From Magnetococcus marinus MC-1 (GTDB lineage Bacteria > Pseudomonadota > Magnetococcia > Magnetococcales > Magnetococcaceae): a DNA stretch of 64,000 bases. Below the pieces are notes generated by a model. It was given only the letters and a program-made list of their open reading frames with translations. It made no database searches and had not been told where the DNA came from. Within the stretch, counting starts at the first letter, position 1; every line of letters starts with the position of its first letter. The stretch is taken from the NCBI RefSeq assembly GCF_000014865.1, contig NC_008576.1, positions 2,261,501 through 2,325,500 of the forward strand, given 5' to 3'. A program made the position numbers and the translations under genes. Positions 43,182-52,689 of this stretch are shown here, one piece after another.

Positions 43182-45440
43182 GTGAGTGATCACGCAGAAA
43201 TGCTACAGCACATTACAAATGCCAATAAAACATGTGCTTTGCTGGTTGAACAGCAGAGCATGGATGCTCTGCTTGAGCAAATTCTTGTAACCGTTCAAGA
43301 TTTGAGCATGGCCGATGGTGCGACACTCTATTTAATGACAGAATCTAGAGATGCCCTGGAATTTGCGATCATGCGCACCCGCAGTTTGGGGCTTGCCTAC
43401 GGTGGCACAACAGGCACGCCCCCCCCCTACCCTAATCTCTCCCTCTATGCCAACGACAAACCGACCCACCACCTTATTGCCGTGGAGTGTGCCCATCGTG
43501 GCGTAACGCTCAATATCGCCGATGCCTATAAGGTCGATCAGCTTGATTTTACAGGGACACGTGATTTTGACGAACAAAACCATTACCGAACTCAATCGGT
43601 ATTAAATATTCCGTTAAAAGGACATCATGAAGAGGTCGTGGGCGTTATTCAGCTTATTAACGCACAGACGCCAGAGGGAAATTGCGTTCCTTTTTCGGCA
43701 GAAGTTCAAGCGGACGTTGAACGATTTGCCGCCCAAACAGCGTTACTCGTTGCTACCCAGCGCATCATGCAAAAAGGGGTCGATAGTGATGGTGCTGAGT
43801 TAGATTTTTTAACCCATATTAACAAACTCAATGAGATCGGCATCGCTCTTTCATCGGAGAAAGATACCAACCGACTCTTGGAAAAAATTCTGCTCGGCTC
43901 CAAAGAACTGGCCAATGCCGATGCCGGTACGCTCTACCGCGTTAACGAAGCCCAGGATGCACTCAAGTTTGAGATTATCCGCACGGACTCCCTCAATATT
44001 GCGATGGGGGGAACCACTGGGGTTGATATCACCTTCCCCAACCTGCCCCTTTATAAAGAAGGTAAACCCAATCTACAGGCCATTGCTGCTTACGCGGCCA
44101 TTAAAGGGGAAGCGGTCAATGTTCCCGATGCCTATCAAGCGGATGGTTTTGACTTTTCTGGGGCACGAGCCTTTGATAAAAATACCGGCTATCGCACCAC
44201 CTCGGTGCTTGCGGTGCCCATGAAAAACCATGAAAATGAGTTGATCGGCGTTTTGCAGCTTATTAATGCCAAAGATCACACGGGTAAAATTGTCCCCTTT
44301 GGTTCAGAAGGCCAACAACTGGCAGAGTCTCTTGCCTCTCAAGCCGCCATTGCCTTGACCACCCAAAAGCTGATTAACGATCTTAAGCTGCTGTTCGAGG
44401 CCTTCATCCAAGCCATTGCGGGTGCCATTGACGATAAATCACCCTATACAGGCGGGCATTGTCATCGGGTACCTGTGCTGGCTGAAATGTTGGGTAAAGC
44501 CACTTCGGATATGGATCGCGGTGAGTTTAAGGATTGGACGCTTAACGATGAGCAGATGTACGAATTAAAGATTGCCGCTTGGTTGCACGATTGCGGCAAA
44601 GTCACGACCCCTACGGAAGTGGTCGATAAAGGAACCAAGCTGGAGACCATCTACGACCGTATCCATACCGTGGACACCCGCTTCGAAGTACTCAAAAGAG
44701 ACGCCAAAATTCGCATGTTGGAAGGCAAATTGGCAGCGTTGGAAAAGGGCGATACAGAGACCCCATTTTTACTGGAAGAGCGCTACCACTCTCTCATCGA
44801 GCAGTATGACGATGACCGCGAATTTATCCGCAAAGCCAATATTGGCGGTGAGTTTATGGCAGAAGAGGCCCAACAACGGGTGCGCCAAATTGGCCAATAT
44901 CGCTATCTGGATGCCGATGGTGAGGAGCAAGAGTTTCTCTCGGACAATGAGGTCTATAACCTCAACATTCCCAGAGGGACCATCACCCCTGAAGAGCGTG
45001 AGATCATTAATAGCCACGTGGTGGCCACCATTAAAATGCTCTCTAGCATCCCCTTCCCCAAACAGATGAAGGATGTACCGGAGATTGCGGGCAACCACCA
45101 TGAAACCCTCATTGGTACCGGCTACCCCAATAAACTGACGAAAGACAGACTCTCTGTACAAGCACGGATTATGGCCATTGCCGATGTCTTTGAAGCGCTA
45201 ACGGCACGCGATCGTCCCTATAAAGATGGCAAGACGCTCTCTCAGGCTTTAAAGATTTTGGGCTTTATGAAAAAGGATCAGCACATTGATCCTGAGCTCT
45301 TCCGCATCTTTATTGAAAGTAAGATCTACCTTGAGTATGCCCAACTCTATCTGGATCCTAAACAGATTGATGAGGTGGATCACACTAAAATTCCCGGCTA
45401 TGAGCCCATTCCCAATGATAACGACGCCCAGTCGGCTTAA
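43182..45440 (+). CDS. GAF-GAF-HD-GYP domain protein
   Basis: The 752-residue soluble protein has two GAF sensor domains (~20-190 and ~215-400) that are clearly duplicates: both have GTLY-type strands, GGTTG, YRT(T/Q)SVL and ELIGVLQLINA-like ends. The C-terminal HD-GYP domain, a c-di-GMP phosphodiesterase family, has GGHCHRVPVLAEML and LHDCGK, and then HHETLIGTGYP where HHExxDGxGYP is usual. About 130 residues separate LHDCGK from the next conserved His region (TPEEREIINSH), far more than in typical members. GTG 43182 has AGAGGA 7 bases upstream; an earlier GTG at 43146 lacks one. Activity is uncertain because of the altered motif. Confidence 0.85.
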   Translation: MSDHAEMLQHITNANKTCALLVEQQSMDALLEQILVTVQDLSMADGATLYLMTESRDALEFAIMRTRSLGLAYGGTTGTPPPYPNLSLYANDKPTHHLIAVECAHRGVTLNIADAYKVDQLDFTGTRDFDEQNHYRTQSVLNIPLKGHHEEVVGVIQLINAQTPEGNCVPFSAEVQADVERFAAQTALLVATQRIMQKGVDSDGAELDFLTHINKLNEIGIALSSEKDTNRLLEKILLGSKELANADAGTLYRVNEAQDALKFEIIRTDSLNIAMGGTTGVDITFPNLPLYKEGKPNLQAIAAYAAIKGEAVNVPDAYQADGFDFSGARAFDKNTGYRTTSVLAVPMKNHENELIGVLQLINAKDHTGKIVPFGSEGQQLAESLASQAAIALTTQKLINDLKLLFEAFIQAIAGAIDDKSPYTGGHCHRVPVLAEMLGKATSDMDRGEFKDWTLNDEQMYELKIAAWLHDCGKVTTPTEVVDKGTKLETIYDRIHTVDTRFEVLKRDAKIRMLEGKLAALEKGDTETPFLLEERYHSLIEQYDDDREFIRKANIGGEFMAEEAQQRVRQIGQYRYLDADGEEQEFLSDNEVYNLNIPRGTITPEEREIINSHVVATIKMLSSIPFPKQMKDVPEIAGNHHETLIGTGYPNKLTKDRLSVQARIMAIADVFEALTARDRPYKDGKTLSQALKILGFMKKDQHIDPELFRIFIESKIYLEYAQLYLDPKQIDEVDHTKIPGYEPIPNDNDAQSA

Positions 45441-45469
45441 ATAGAGAACAGTCACAAGACGAGGCATCT

Positions 45470-45515
45470 ACCCAAAGACTCCCAGGCACCAAATGGCGAA
45501 CGGGGGTCTTTGGGT
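45470..45515 (+). terminator. 14-bp hairpin after the HD-GYP gene
   Basis: ACCCAAAGACTCCC pairs with GGGGGTCTTTGGGT (one T-G pair) across 18 bases, 29 bases past the stop. TCTC follows instead of a U-run. It could attenuate read-through into the cyclase gene 52 bases later. Confidence 0.55.
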
Positions 45516-45566
45516 TCTCAGAAGGCAACCGCCTAAGCCTCTCTATGGTTGAAAAGGAGAGGTCTG

Positions 45567-47771
45567 GTGGAAAAAATCAAAAAGACCATTTGGTTTCGTT
45601 ATGCGGGTAGTTTTCTGTTAGTACTGATTTTTTTATTACTTTCCCTAAATATCATTCCCAGCACTCTATTCGTTCAATTGGATCATCAGATCTATGACAC
45701 CCAGCTGCGTACCACGATGCCCGGACGCTTAGAGAGCCAAATCGTTATTTTAGATGTCGATGAGCGTTCACTTGCCCGTGTGGGTCGCTGGCCATGGCCA
45801 CGAAATCAATTGGCGCAACTGGTTAATACACTTTTTGATCAGTACCAAATCAATAGTTTAGGCTTTGACTTTGTTTTTGCTGAGGAAGACAAAGCGGGCG
45901 GCTTAGAGGTTTTAGAACACTTAGCAACAGGTCCTTTAAAGGATTTTCCCCTCTTTCAAACCACCTTTGCCAAATTGCGCCCTACTCTGTTGCATGACAC
46001 CATCTTTGCGCGCGCCCTTACGGATCGACCGGTCGTCATGGGCTACTATTTTAAACAACGGAATGATAAAGGCGGGCAGAGTGGGCAATTGCCCCCGCCC
46101 TTAGCAACGTTGGATAAGCTCGAAGCCCAGCAATTCCCCGGCATGCAGCCTGAATCTTTTGGCGCAAATTTACAAATTTTGCAGAACCAAGCCCGAGAGG
46201 GTGGTTTTTTTGACAACCCCTTGGTGGACCAAGATGGCGTTTTTAGGCGTGTGCCTTTGTTACAGGTACACAACGGCGGGATCTATGGTTCTTTGGCACT
46301 TAATCTTTTACGTACCGCATTGGGCACCCCTACCCTTTCCATTTCCCCCACAGGGGATGCCATCTGGCTGGATGATGGTGCGTTTCGCATTCCGGTCGAT
46401 CGCGATATGGCGGTATTGGTACCCTATATGGGGCCACAAGGCAGTTTTCCCTATATCTCAGCTGCGGATGTGCTGGAAGGTCGCGTGGCACAGGATAAGC
46501 TGGAGGGACGCATTGTGCTTATGGGTACCACTGCTCCAGGCTTGTTAGATCTGCGTTCAACCCCGGTGCAGCACGTCTACCCTGGGGTTGAGATCCACGC
46601 CAACATCATCGCCGGTATTATGGATGGCCGTATTAAATCGCGCCCGGCTGAAATGTTCTTGATTGAGCTAAGCGCGCTGCTGGTATTGGGTATTCTGCTA
46701 ACCCTGCTGTTGCCGCGCCTAAGCCCTATGTTAGGCACACTCTTGACGGCCAGTTCGTTGGCTGCGGTGGTGGTTGCTACTTTGTTGACTTGGCAAAAGG
46801 GTATGGTGATGCATGTGGGGCTGTTACTCAGCTTAACCATTCTGCTTTACATCTACCACATGGCCTATGGTTTTTTTGTGGAATCCCGCAGTAAGCGTCA
46901 GATATCCAAAACATTTGGACAATATATTCCATCTGAATTGGTGGATGAAATGACCGCCAGCGGCAGTGATGTCTCCATTGGTGGTGAAAGCCGCACCATG
47001 ACGGTACTCTTTTCAGATGTGCGCAGCTTTACCACCATTTCAGAAGGATTAAAACCCGACGAATTAACCAGCCTTATGAATAGCTTTTTAACCCCCATGA
47101 CACGGGTGATCCATGAAAACCGGGGCACCATTGATAAATATATGGGGGATGCCATTATGGCCTTTTGGGGGGCTCCCTTACACGATCCAGAGCATACCCG
47201 TCATGCGGTGCGCTCAGCCTTTCAGATGATTGAAGCGATGCAGGCTCTCTCTGTGGCATTTAAAGCCAAAGGCTGGCCCGAGCTAAAAATTGGTGTGGGG
47301 ATTAATACCGGCACCATGAACGTGGGCAACATGGGCTCTGAATTTCGTATGGCCTATACCGTGTTGGGAGACGCCGTTAACCTCGGCTCACGGCTTGAAG
47401 GGCTGACCAAACAGTATGGGGTGGATATTATTTTGGGTCAGGGCAGCAAGGCCGAAGTGGTTGATTTGGTCTGCCGGGAGTTGGATCTGGTACGGGTTAA
47501 AGGCAAGGCGGAACCGATCGCGATTTATGAACCGGTTGGCTTTACAAGCGAGGTTGATGAGGCGCGTTTGAGCGAGTTAGAACAGTATCATCAGGCATTA
47601 TCACTCTACCGTCAACAGCAATGGCAAGAAGCTGAAGCGCTCTTAACGGCACTGCAAACCGCTGAACCCTCACGGATGATTTACCAAATTTATCTGGATC
47701 GTATTGCGCACTTTAAGGTCGAACCCCCTGACGAACTGTGGGATGGTGTCTTTACCCACACCTCTAAGTAA
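45567..47771 (+). CDS. CHASE2 class III adenylate/guanylate cyclase
   Basis: The 734-residue membrane protein has an N-terminal helix (~12-35) and an extracytoplasmic CHASE2 sensor (~40-350: LDHQIYDTQLRTTMP, VILDVDERSLARVGRWPWPR, GFDFVF). Three closely spaced helices follow (~370-440), then a cytoplasmic class III cyclase domain (~475-650). Metal-binding Asp residues are in VLFSDVRSF and KYMGDAIMAFWG, and the purine-site and transition-state residues lie in VLGDAVNLGSRLE. A short TPR-like C-terminus follows. It should make cAMP in response to an envelope signal; the ligand is unknown. GTG 45567 has AAGGAGAGG at an ideal distance; a TTG at 45549 is upstream of that site. Confidence 0.92.
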   Translation: MEKIKKTIWFRYAGSFLLVLIFLLLSLNIIPSTLFVQLDHQIYDTQLRTTMPGRLESQIVILDVDERSLARVGRWPWPRNQLAQLVNTLFDQYQINSLGFDFVFAEEDKAGGLEVLEHLATGPLKDFPLFQTTFAKLRPTLLHDTIFARALTDRPVVMGYYFKQRNDKGGQSGQLPPPLATLDKLEAQQFPGMQPESFGANLQILQNQAREGGFFDNPLVDQDGVFRRVPLLQVHNGGIYGSLALNLLRTALGTPTLSISPTGDAIWLDDGAFRIPVDRDMAVLVPYMGPQGSFPYISAADVLEGRVAQDKLEGRIVLMGTTAPGLLDLRSTPVQHVYPGVEIHANIIAGIMDGRIKSRPAEMFLIELSALLVLGILLTLLLPRLSPMLGTLLTASSLAAVVVATLLTWQKGMVMHVGLLLSLTILLYIYHMAYGFFVESRSKRQISKTFGQYIPSELVDEMTASGSDVSIGGESRTMTVLFSDVRSFTTISEGLKPDELTSLMNSFLTPMTRVIHENRGTIDKYMGDAIMAFWGAPLHDPEHTRHAVRSAFQMIEAMQALSVAFKAKGWPELKIGVGINTGTMNVGNMGSEFRMAYTVLGDAVNLGSRLEGLTKQYGVDIILGQGSKAEVVDLVCRELDLVRVKGKAEPIAIYEPVGFTSEVDEARLSELEQYHQALSLYRQQQWQEAEALLTALQTAEPSRMIYQIYLDRIAHFKVEPPDELWDGVFTHTSK

Positions 47772-47817
47772 AGAGAGAGCCCTTTTCGCGCCGTTGTGAA
47801 AAGGGCTCTCTCTTTAC
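47768..47817. terminator. 20-bp perfect bidirectional terminator
   Basis: The arms GTAAAGAGAGAGCCCTTTTC and GAAAAGGGCTCTCTCTTTAC form a perfect 20-bp stem with a 10-base loop. It lies right between the convergent cyclase and acpS genes, so it most likely ends both transcripts. Confidence 0.85.
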
Positions 47818-47826
47818 ACCGGCTCG

Positions 47827-48243
47827 TTATGAAGGTGCCATGGCCAAAGGGTGGCACTCAATAAGGGCGGTGGCGATGGCCAGTCCCTTTTCATCACTCA
47901 AGCTTAGGTGAATGTTAACTTGGCCAGGATGATGACAAGCCAACCATTGGGCGGTGGCTCCGTGTAGGGTTACAGTTGGCCGCCCCAACTGATTGGGTAG
48001 CACTTCAATATCGGTAAACCATAACCCCTGTCGAAAACCAACCCCAAGGGCTTTGATAACCGCCTCTTTGGCGGCAAACCGTTTGGCGTAACAACAAGCA
48101 CGTTGTGGCGTGCTGCGCCCATTGCATAGCTGTTGCTCTTGCTGCGTAAAACAGCGCTCTAAAAAACGCTGGCCATGGCCTTTATTCAACATATTGGTCA
48201 ACCGCTGAATTTCGACCAAATCATTGCCAATACCAACAATCAT
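47827..48243 (-). CDS. acpS: Holo-[acyl-carrier-protein] synthase
   Basis: The 138-residue enzyme moves phosphopantetheine from CoA to ACP. It has [15 protein letters not shown] with the metal-binding Asp, and [16 protein letters not shown] with the catalytic Glu and Lys. The C-terminal strand [14 protein letters not shown] is typical. The start overlaps the pdxJ stop by 4 bases; pdxJ-acpS is a common pair in proteobacteria. Confidence 0.96.
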   Translation of the reverse strand: MIVGIGNDLVEIQRLTNMLNKGHGQRFLERCFTQQEQQLCNGRSTPQRACCYAKRFAAKEAVIKALGVGFRQGLWFTDIEVLPNQLGRPTVTLHGATAQWLACHHPGQVNIHLSLSDEKGLAIATALIECHPLAMAPS

Positions 48244-48971
48244 GGTGTTTTAACCGCTTCACGCATCAACCGTTTCATCTCTTTGACGGCGCTCTCCATG
48301 CCGACCATCACAGCACGGGCAATGATGGCGTGACCGATATTGAGCTCCTTCAAATCGGGCAATCTGGCAATGGGTTGTACATTGTGATAGGTCAAACCAT
48401 GCCCAGCATGGACGGTTAACCCATTGAGGCTGGCCTGATGGGCCGCGCGGTAAAGCTGCTCAAGCTCCAAGTTGCGTTGTGCTTGCGTCGCTGCATTGGC
48501 ATAGCGGCCAGTGTGCATCTCAACCACCGTTGCACCAATGGCGCCTGCCGCAGAAATCTGCTCCAAATCTGGATCTACAAAGAGCGAGACACGAATACCG
48601 GCATCGTGCAAACGGGCTACTGCGTCGGCGAGCCTATGCCGATTACCCACCACATCCAAGCCCCCTTCGGTGGTTAATTCATGCCGTTTTTCAGGGACCA
48701 GACAGCAATCTTGCGGTTTCCAGCGCTCCGCAAGCGTCAGCATTGGCTCACTGGCGGCCATCTCTAAATTAATCTTGGTCTGGCAGGTTTGCTGGAGCAG
48801 CACCACATCACGATCCTGGATATGACGACGATCCTCGCGCAGATGGACGGTTATGCTATCGGCACCGGCCCGTTCTGCCGCAAAAGCGGCATCAACCGGA
48901 TCGGGATAACGCTCCCCCCGAGCCTGACGTAGGGTTGCGATGTGATCAATATTGACACCCAGTAAAATCAT
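48240..48971 (-). CDS. pdxJ: Pyridoxine 5'-phosphate synthase
   Basis: The 243-residue TIM barrel condenses 1-deoxyxylulose 5-phosphate with 3-amino-2-oxopropyl phosphate to make pyridoxine 5'-phosphate. It has [16 protein letters not shown] at the start, [60 protein letters not shown] and [13 protein letters not shown]. The DXP substrate links it to the isoprenoid gene dxr earlier in the window. ATG 48971 starts the family sequence, 21 bp after the YhdP-like gene. Confidence 0.97.
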   Translation of the reverse strand: MILLGVNIDHIATLRQARGERYPDPVDAAFAAERAGADSITVHLREDRRHIQDRDVVLLQQTCQTKINLEMAASEPMLTLAERWKPQDCCLVPEKRHELTTEGGLDVVGNRHRLADAVARLHDAGIRVSLFVDPDLEQISAAGAIGATVVEMHTGRYANAATQAQRNLELEQLYRAAHQASLNGLTVHAGHGLTYHNVQPIARLPDLKELNIGHAIIARAVMVGMESAVKEMKRLMREAVKTP

Positions 48972-48992
48972 GATGGTCGTCCAACAGAGTTA

Positions 48993-51900
48993 TCAGGGCT
49001 TTGTCACACTATTTTGCCCTGTGTCGATATTCTTTTTTAGAGGCGCGTTGGCGGGTGGACGCGTGGTGGTGGGGGCATCCTCTGGTTCTTTGTTGTTATC
49101 CGACTGTTCCGTGAGTAACTTTCCCGACGCCTGCAAAATATCACGCACAATGCCCGGTGCCAATGTTGAGATAGGTTTGAGGAAAATTTTTGGTCCATCC
49201 ATGGCCCCCTCTACGGAAAACTGTGTCTCCAGCAGTGCCTCTCGACCCCCGGCCAGTATTTGCCCCAGCAAGGGAACACTGCTAATAATGGCATCCAGAC
49301 TTTGCAAAGGTCGCACCCCGACCAGCAGATCCATTTTTTGCGCCGGCAAATCAAGATCCCCAGAGATGACCATTTTCATAGAGGGGCCGCTAATTTCTAC
49401 TTTATCGCTATGCCATTGTCCTTGCTTGAGCGTAAAGCCCCCTTCCAAGGTGCGAAAATAAAAGCCCTCTTCTTGCAGATCTGGCCGTTTGCCAAACAGC
49501 AACATGGGTAACTCTTGCACCGACAGCAGACCCAACAGCTTAGAAAGCAGATCAAGCTGTTTGATGGTCCCCTGTTCTATTTTGACCGTACCCTCACCTG
49601 AGAGGGAGGTAATGATGGTCTGGTTGGGGATGGCTTCTCCAGCCAAGGTTAGGGAAATTTTGCCCTTTCCCCCATTTAAGCCATCGTGCAGATTGGCCCC
49701 CTTGAGTACCCGGCCTAGATCATCACTTTCAAAATCTAACTGGCCTTGATAGGCACCCTGCCCTACCCGATTTTCCCAGGTTAACTGTCCATTTACTTTA
49801 ACAATTTTATCATCAATCTTAAATTGACACGGACCAATCCACAAATTTTTAGCATCCAAACGCGCCTGCAAATCCAGCGCTTCCGCTTGGATTTGGTTGG
49901 CCATTTGCACCTGCTCAGCCTTGAGAACGAGAATGGTGGGCCTTTGTGGGATTTTACTCAGCTTTTCAGGGTTCCACACCACCCGTTTAAGGATGGGGGG
50001 CTCTGTTGCAGAAATACTCTCCGGCAGGCTTGGCTGTTGCCAGTGGGTAAGATCAAGCTGCGAAAAAGTCCCTTCTAAGCGGTAGGCCGGGGCCTGTTGG
50101 TCCAACCCCCCTTGTCTAAAATGCAGGCGTCCCTTGCTTTGCCCCAATTGAAAAGGCTCCAGAATGATTTGGGTCTCCTCCTGACCATGCAGCCAAAAGC
50201 CGTGTCCTTGACTGCGAAGATTACCAAACTCAAGCTGCAACTGTTGGACATCCACCGCAACCTGTTTGGGATCAAAGCTGCCTTGTAAAGCAAGCAAGCC
50301 TTTGCTATATTTAGTTTTTTCAACCCCTTTATAGTTGTTTAATAGCAGCTTGCTTAGGTCCCATTGCAGATTTGCCGTGTAGCTAGGCGCCCCTTTGGAG
50401 CGATGGAGATCAACCGCTAAGGCACTGGCTCCTTGGAAGTGCGGCACCTCTTCCAGCAGACCCACGAGGCGCTGTTGCAGTTGGCTGGCGGTAAGGGGGG
50501 CATGCAGCAAAACGCGCAGATCGCTCTCCCCTGCTTTGGCATAATCAAGCGCCTTAATGGTACCGGTAAATGGCAGCGCATCATAGTTTGCCTGGGTGAT
50601 CTTGAGATCCAACACATCATCATTAATGTGCAACAACCCCGCAGCATGCTCGATGGGTTGGGGCAAAAAGGGCAGCGTGGCTTTGGCTCGATTAAAATTT
50701 AACAAGGTGTCGTAACTGACATCAATAGAGTGGTTAAGAGGGAGCGTCATCTTGAGTTTAAAATCGCCCTGCCCCTCAAACGCAGCCCCGTTTAAACCCA
50801 CATGGTCACCCCATTTTAAACGAGGATTTTGGATGACATCATGCCAAATGGAGTGCATATCACCATCAATTTTAGCATCCACCAACAGGGTTTGATCCCC
50901 CCCCAGGATCTCTGGGATCGTGGCCGTTCCTTGTAAATTTTTACTCTTACCCAGTGAGCCTTTATGTACGTTGGCAATCATTTTTTCGTTGGCAAACGTC
51001 AACGTCACATCGGCACCCTTAATGGGTGGAAGCTGAGGAAAATAGGCCAGGTCCAAATCTCTGACTTGAGCTTTGACCAAAAAGGTTCCCTTGGCTTTAT
51101 GCGCGCCCTTTGGCAAAAAAGGAATGGCATATGCTGGCCCCTTAATGGTGACCTCTGCATGAGGAATGCTGCCTTTTAGAAGGGCGTTATCGAGCCACTT
51201 GAGCAGATAGGGGTTCATATAATGAGGAGGGTAGAAAAACTTGGCTTCTTGGGTATCAATTCCCCCAAAAGTGGCGGCTAAATCCACATAAGGTGAATGT
51301 GTCAACCCCATGCCTGTCAACAGTAGCTTACCCTGGGCATGGCCCTGATTGTTGTAAAGATCAAAATGGTTGACCTGTAGCCGCCAACCCTGACTGGCTT
51401 CAAGCTCCTGTTGAGCTTGGCCTTCGGCACTCAGATTGCTAATGGGGATCGGCCAGCGGAACAAACCATGGGTATCCCAGACTCCACTCCCTAACACCAC
51501 TTTCCAGCGGCTTTTCCAAGGCTCTCCATCACCGCCATGCAGACGAAATTCGCCCTGCATGGGAAATTGAAGACCCGCTAAAGAGGCCCCTGCTTTGCCC
51601 AGCAGGTTGGTCCACCGGTCAGGGCGAAGGTGGGCTACCTTGCCGGCCAGGTGCCAACGCCCCCGTTGTTGCAGAGCCCCCTCCAGCGTGTAGGTAACAG
51701 GGGCATCCCCCTGCTCGACCCCCCAATTGGGGGTAAAATCCCCGTGCATCGCCCACTGTATTGGGGTCTCCCCTGAGCGGTTGTGCAGTTGAGCATCAAT
51801 AAGGTTCAGCTTGCCAACGGCTTGGATGGTTGAACCCGCAGAGGGCATTTGCAGCACATCTAAACTCAGCTTACCCAAGCGAACCGTGGTGATTTGTAGA

Positions 51901-52427
51901 TGCTCTAAGAGTTGGGCCGCATAACCGGCGAGCTGTTGTTGCCAAGATCCTGTGTCGACCTGGTGCACGGCTGGGCGTGGTAGCGGCTGTTGAAACTTGG
52001 CTTGCCAAACTGAAACTGCCTGCCCTGCAATAAACCACTCCCGATCCGTGCCCTTATTAATCGCAACGGCGTTGCCGTTGAGAATAACAATTTCGAGGGG
52101 AATTCGGCCTTGCAGTAGTGTGCTCAGATTCCAGGTTTTAACACGAATGCGGGTCTCCCCGATCTGAACGAGCGGACGGCTGCGTTGCTGGTCAAACAGG
52201 GTTACCCCCTGCAAACGCAGATCCAGTAAAGCTGAGCTAGGGACCAATTGCATGGTTGTTATAGATACAGGCTGCCCCAGACGCTCTGTGAGTTCAATTT
52301 CGCTTAATTTTCGTAAGTCTATGATATCAAGCGGACGAATCGCAAACCAAAGCAAGGCTACCGCGACCAGTAGAGCGGGCAGCCCCAACAGTAAGGCAAT
52401 GCACCATCGCATTATTTTAAGCAGCAT
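48993..52427 (-). CDS. Large YhdP/AsmA-like envelope protein
   Basis: The 1,144-residue protein has one N-terminal membrane helix (MRWCIALLLGLPALLVAVALLW, in two parts) and then a very long beta-rich periplasmic body. The pattern resembles the YhdP (DUF3971) and AsmA_2 families: an early ISITTMQLVP/LRLQGVTL stretch, mid repeats such as LDLKITQANYDALPFTG, and a C-terminal AsmA-like end. That end includes GEGTVKIEQGTIKQLDLL, FYFRTLEGGFTLKQGQWHSD and MKMVISGDLDLPAQKMDLLV. These proteins are bridge-like, and are thought to move phospholipids to the outer membrane. ATG 52427 follows GGGGGGATT; a TTG 7 codons earlier is less likely. The final ~45 residues are Pro/Thr-rich. Confidence 0.75.
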   Translation of the reverse strand: MLLKIMRWCIALLLGLPALLVAVALLWFAIRPLDIIDLRKLSEIELTERLGQPVSITTMQLVPSSALLDLRLQGVTLFDQQRSRPLVQIGETRIRVKTWNLSTLLQGRIPLEIVILNGNAVAINKGTDREWFIAGQAVSVWQAKFQQPLPRPAVHQVDTGSWQQQLAGYAAQLLEHLQITTVRLGKLSLDVLQMPSAGSTIQAVGKLNLIDAQLHNRSGETPIQWAMHGDFTPNWGVEQGDAPVTYTLEGALQQRGRWHLAGKVAHLRPDRWTNLLGKAGASLAGLQFPMQGEFRLHGGDGEPWKSRWKVVLGSGVWDTHGLFRWPIPISNLSAEGQAQQELEASQGWRLQVNHFDLYNNQGHAQGKLLLTGMGLTHSPYVDLAATFGGIDTQEAKFFYPPHYMNPYLLKWLDNALLKGSIPHAEVTIKGPAYAIPFLPKGAHKAKGTFLVKAQVRDLDLAYFPQLPPIKGADVTLTFANEKMIANVHKGSLGKSKNLQGTATIPEILGGDQTLLVDAKIDGDMHSIWHDVIQNPRLKWGDHVGLNGAAFEGQGDFKLKMTLPLNHSIDVSYDTLLNFNRAKATLPFLPQPIEHAAGLLHINDDVLDLKITQANYDALPFTGTIKALDYAKAGESDLRVLLHAPLTASQLQQRLVGLLEEVPHFQGASALAVDLHRSKGAPSYTANLQWDLSKLLLNNYKGVEKTKYSKGLLALQGSFDPKQVAVDVQQLQLEFGNLRSQGHGFWLHGQEETQIILEPFQLGQSKGRLHFRQGGLDQQAPAYRLEGTFSQLDLTHWQQPSLPESISATEPPILKRVVWNPEKLSKIPQRPTILVLKAEQVQMANQIQAEALDLQARLDAKNLWIGPCQFKIDDKIVKVNGQLTWENRVGQGAYQGQLDFESDDLGRVLKGANLHDGLNGGKGKISLTLAGEAIPNQTIITSLSGEGTVKIEQGTIKQLDLLSKLLGLLSVQELPMLLFGKRPDLQEEGFYFRTLEGGFTLKQGQWHSDKVEISGPSMKMVISGDLDLPAQKMDLLVGVRPLQSLDAIISSVPLLGQILAGGREALLETQFSVEGAMDGPKIFLKPISTLAPGIVRDILQASGKLLTEQSDNNKEPEDAPTTTRPPANAPLKKNIDTGQNSVTKP

Positions 52428-52626
52428 AATCCCCCCAGCAGAGGACAACCCCGTATACTATAGACATTGGAGGGGTTTGCTTGGGAGGGCATCCTTGCCT
52501 CTAATCACATTCAAGAATCGGTTAACAGGTAGGGCAGAAAAAATGCACCCGACACAGAGCTACTTTTGCCAATAGACCTACTATGTTGTAGCCTGAGCGC
52601 GAATCCTTTTCAATTGTCCACGCGCT

Positions 52627-52650
52627 AAAGGGGCTGTTTTCCCCTTTTTT
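52627..52650 (+). terminator. Terminator-like hairpin in the glnE leader
   Basis: AAAGGGG pairs with CCCCTTT around a 7-base loop and runs straight into further Ts, ending 40 bases before the glnE start. No plus-strand gene lies just upstream, so it would act on glnE's own transcript, as in attenuation, or stop stray transcription. Confidence 0.55.
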
Positions 52651-52689
52651 CGCCCTTTTTCATCGACCATTGTGTGGAGTGAGACCGTC

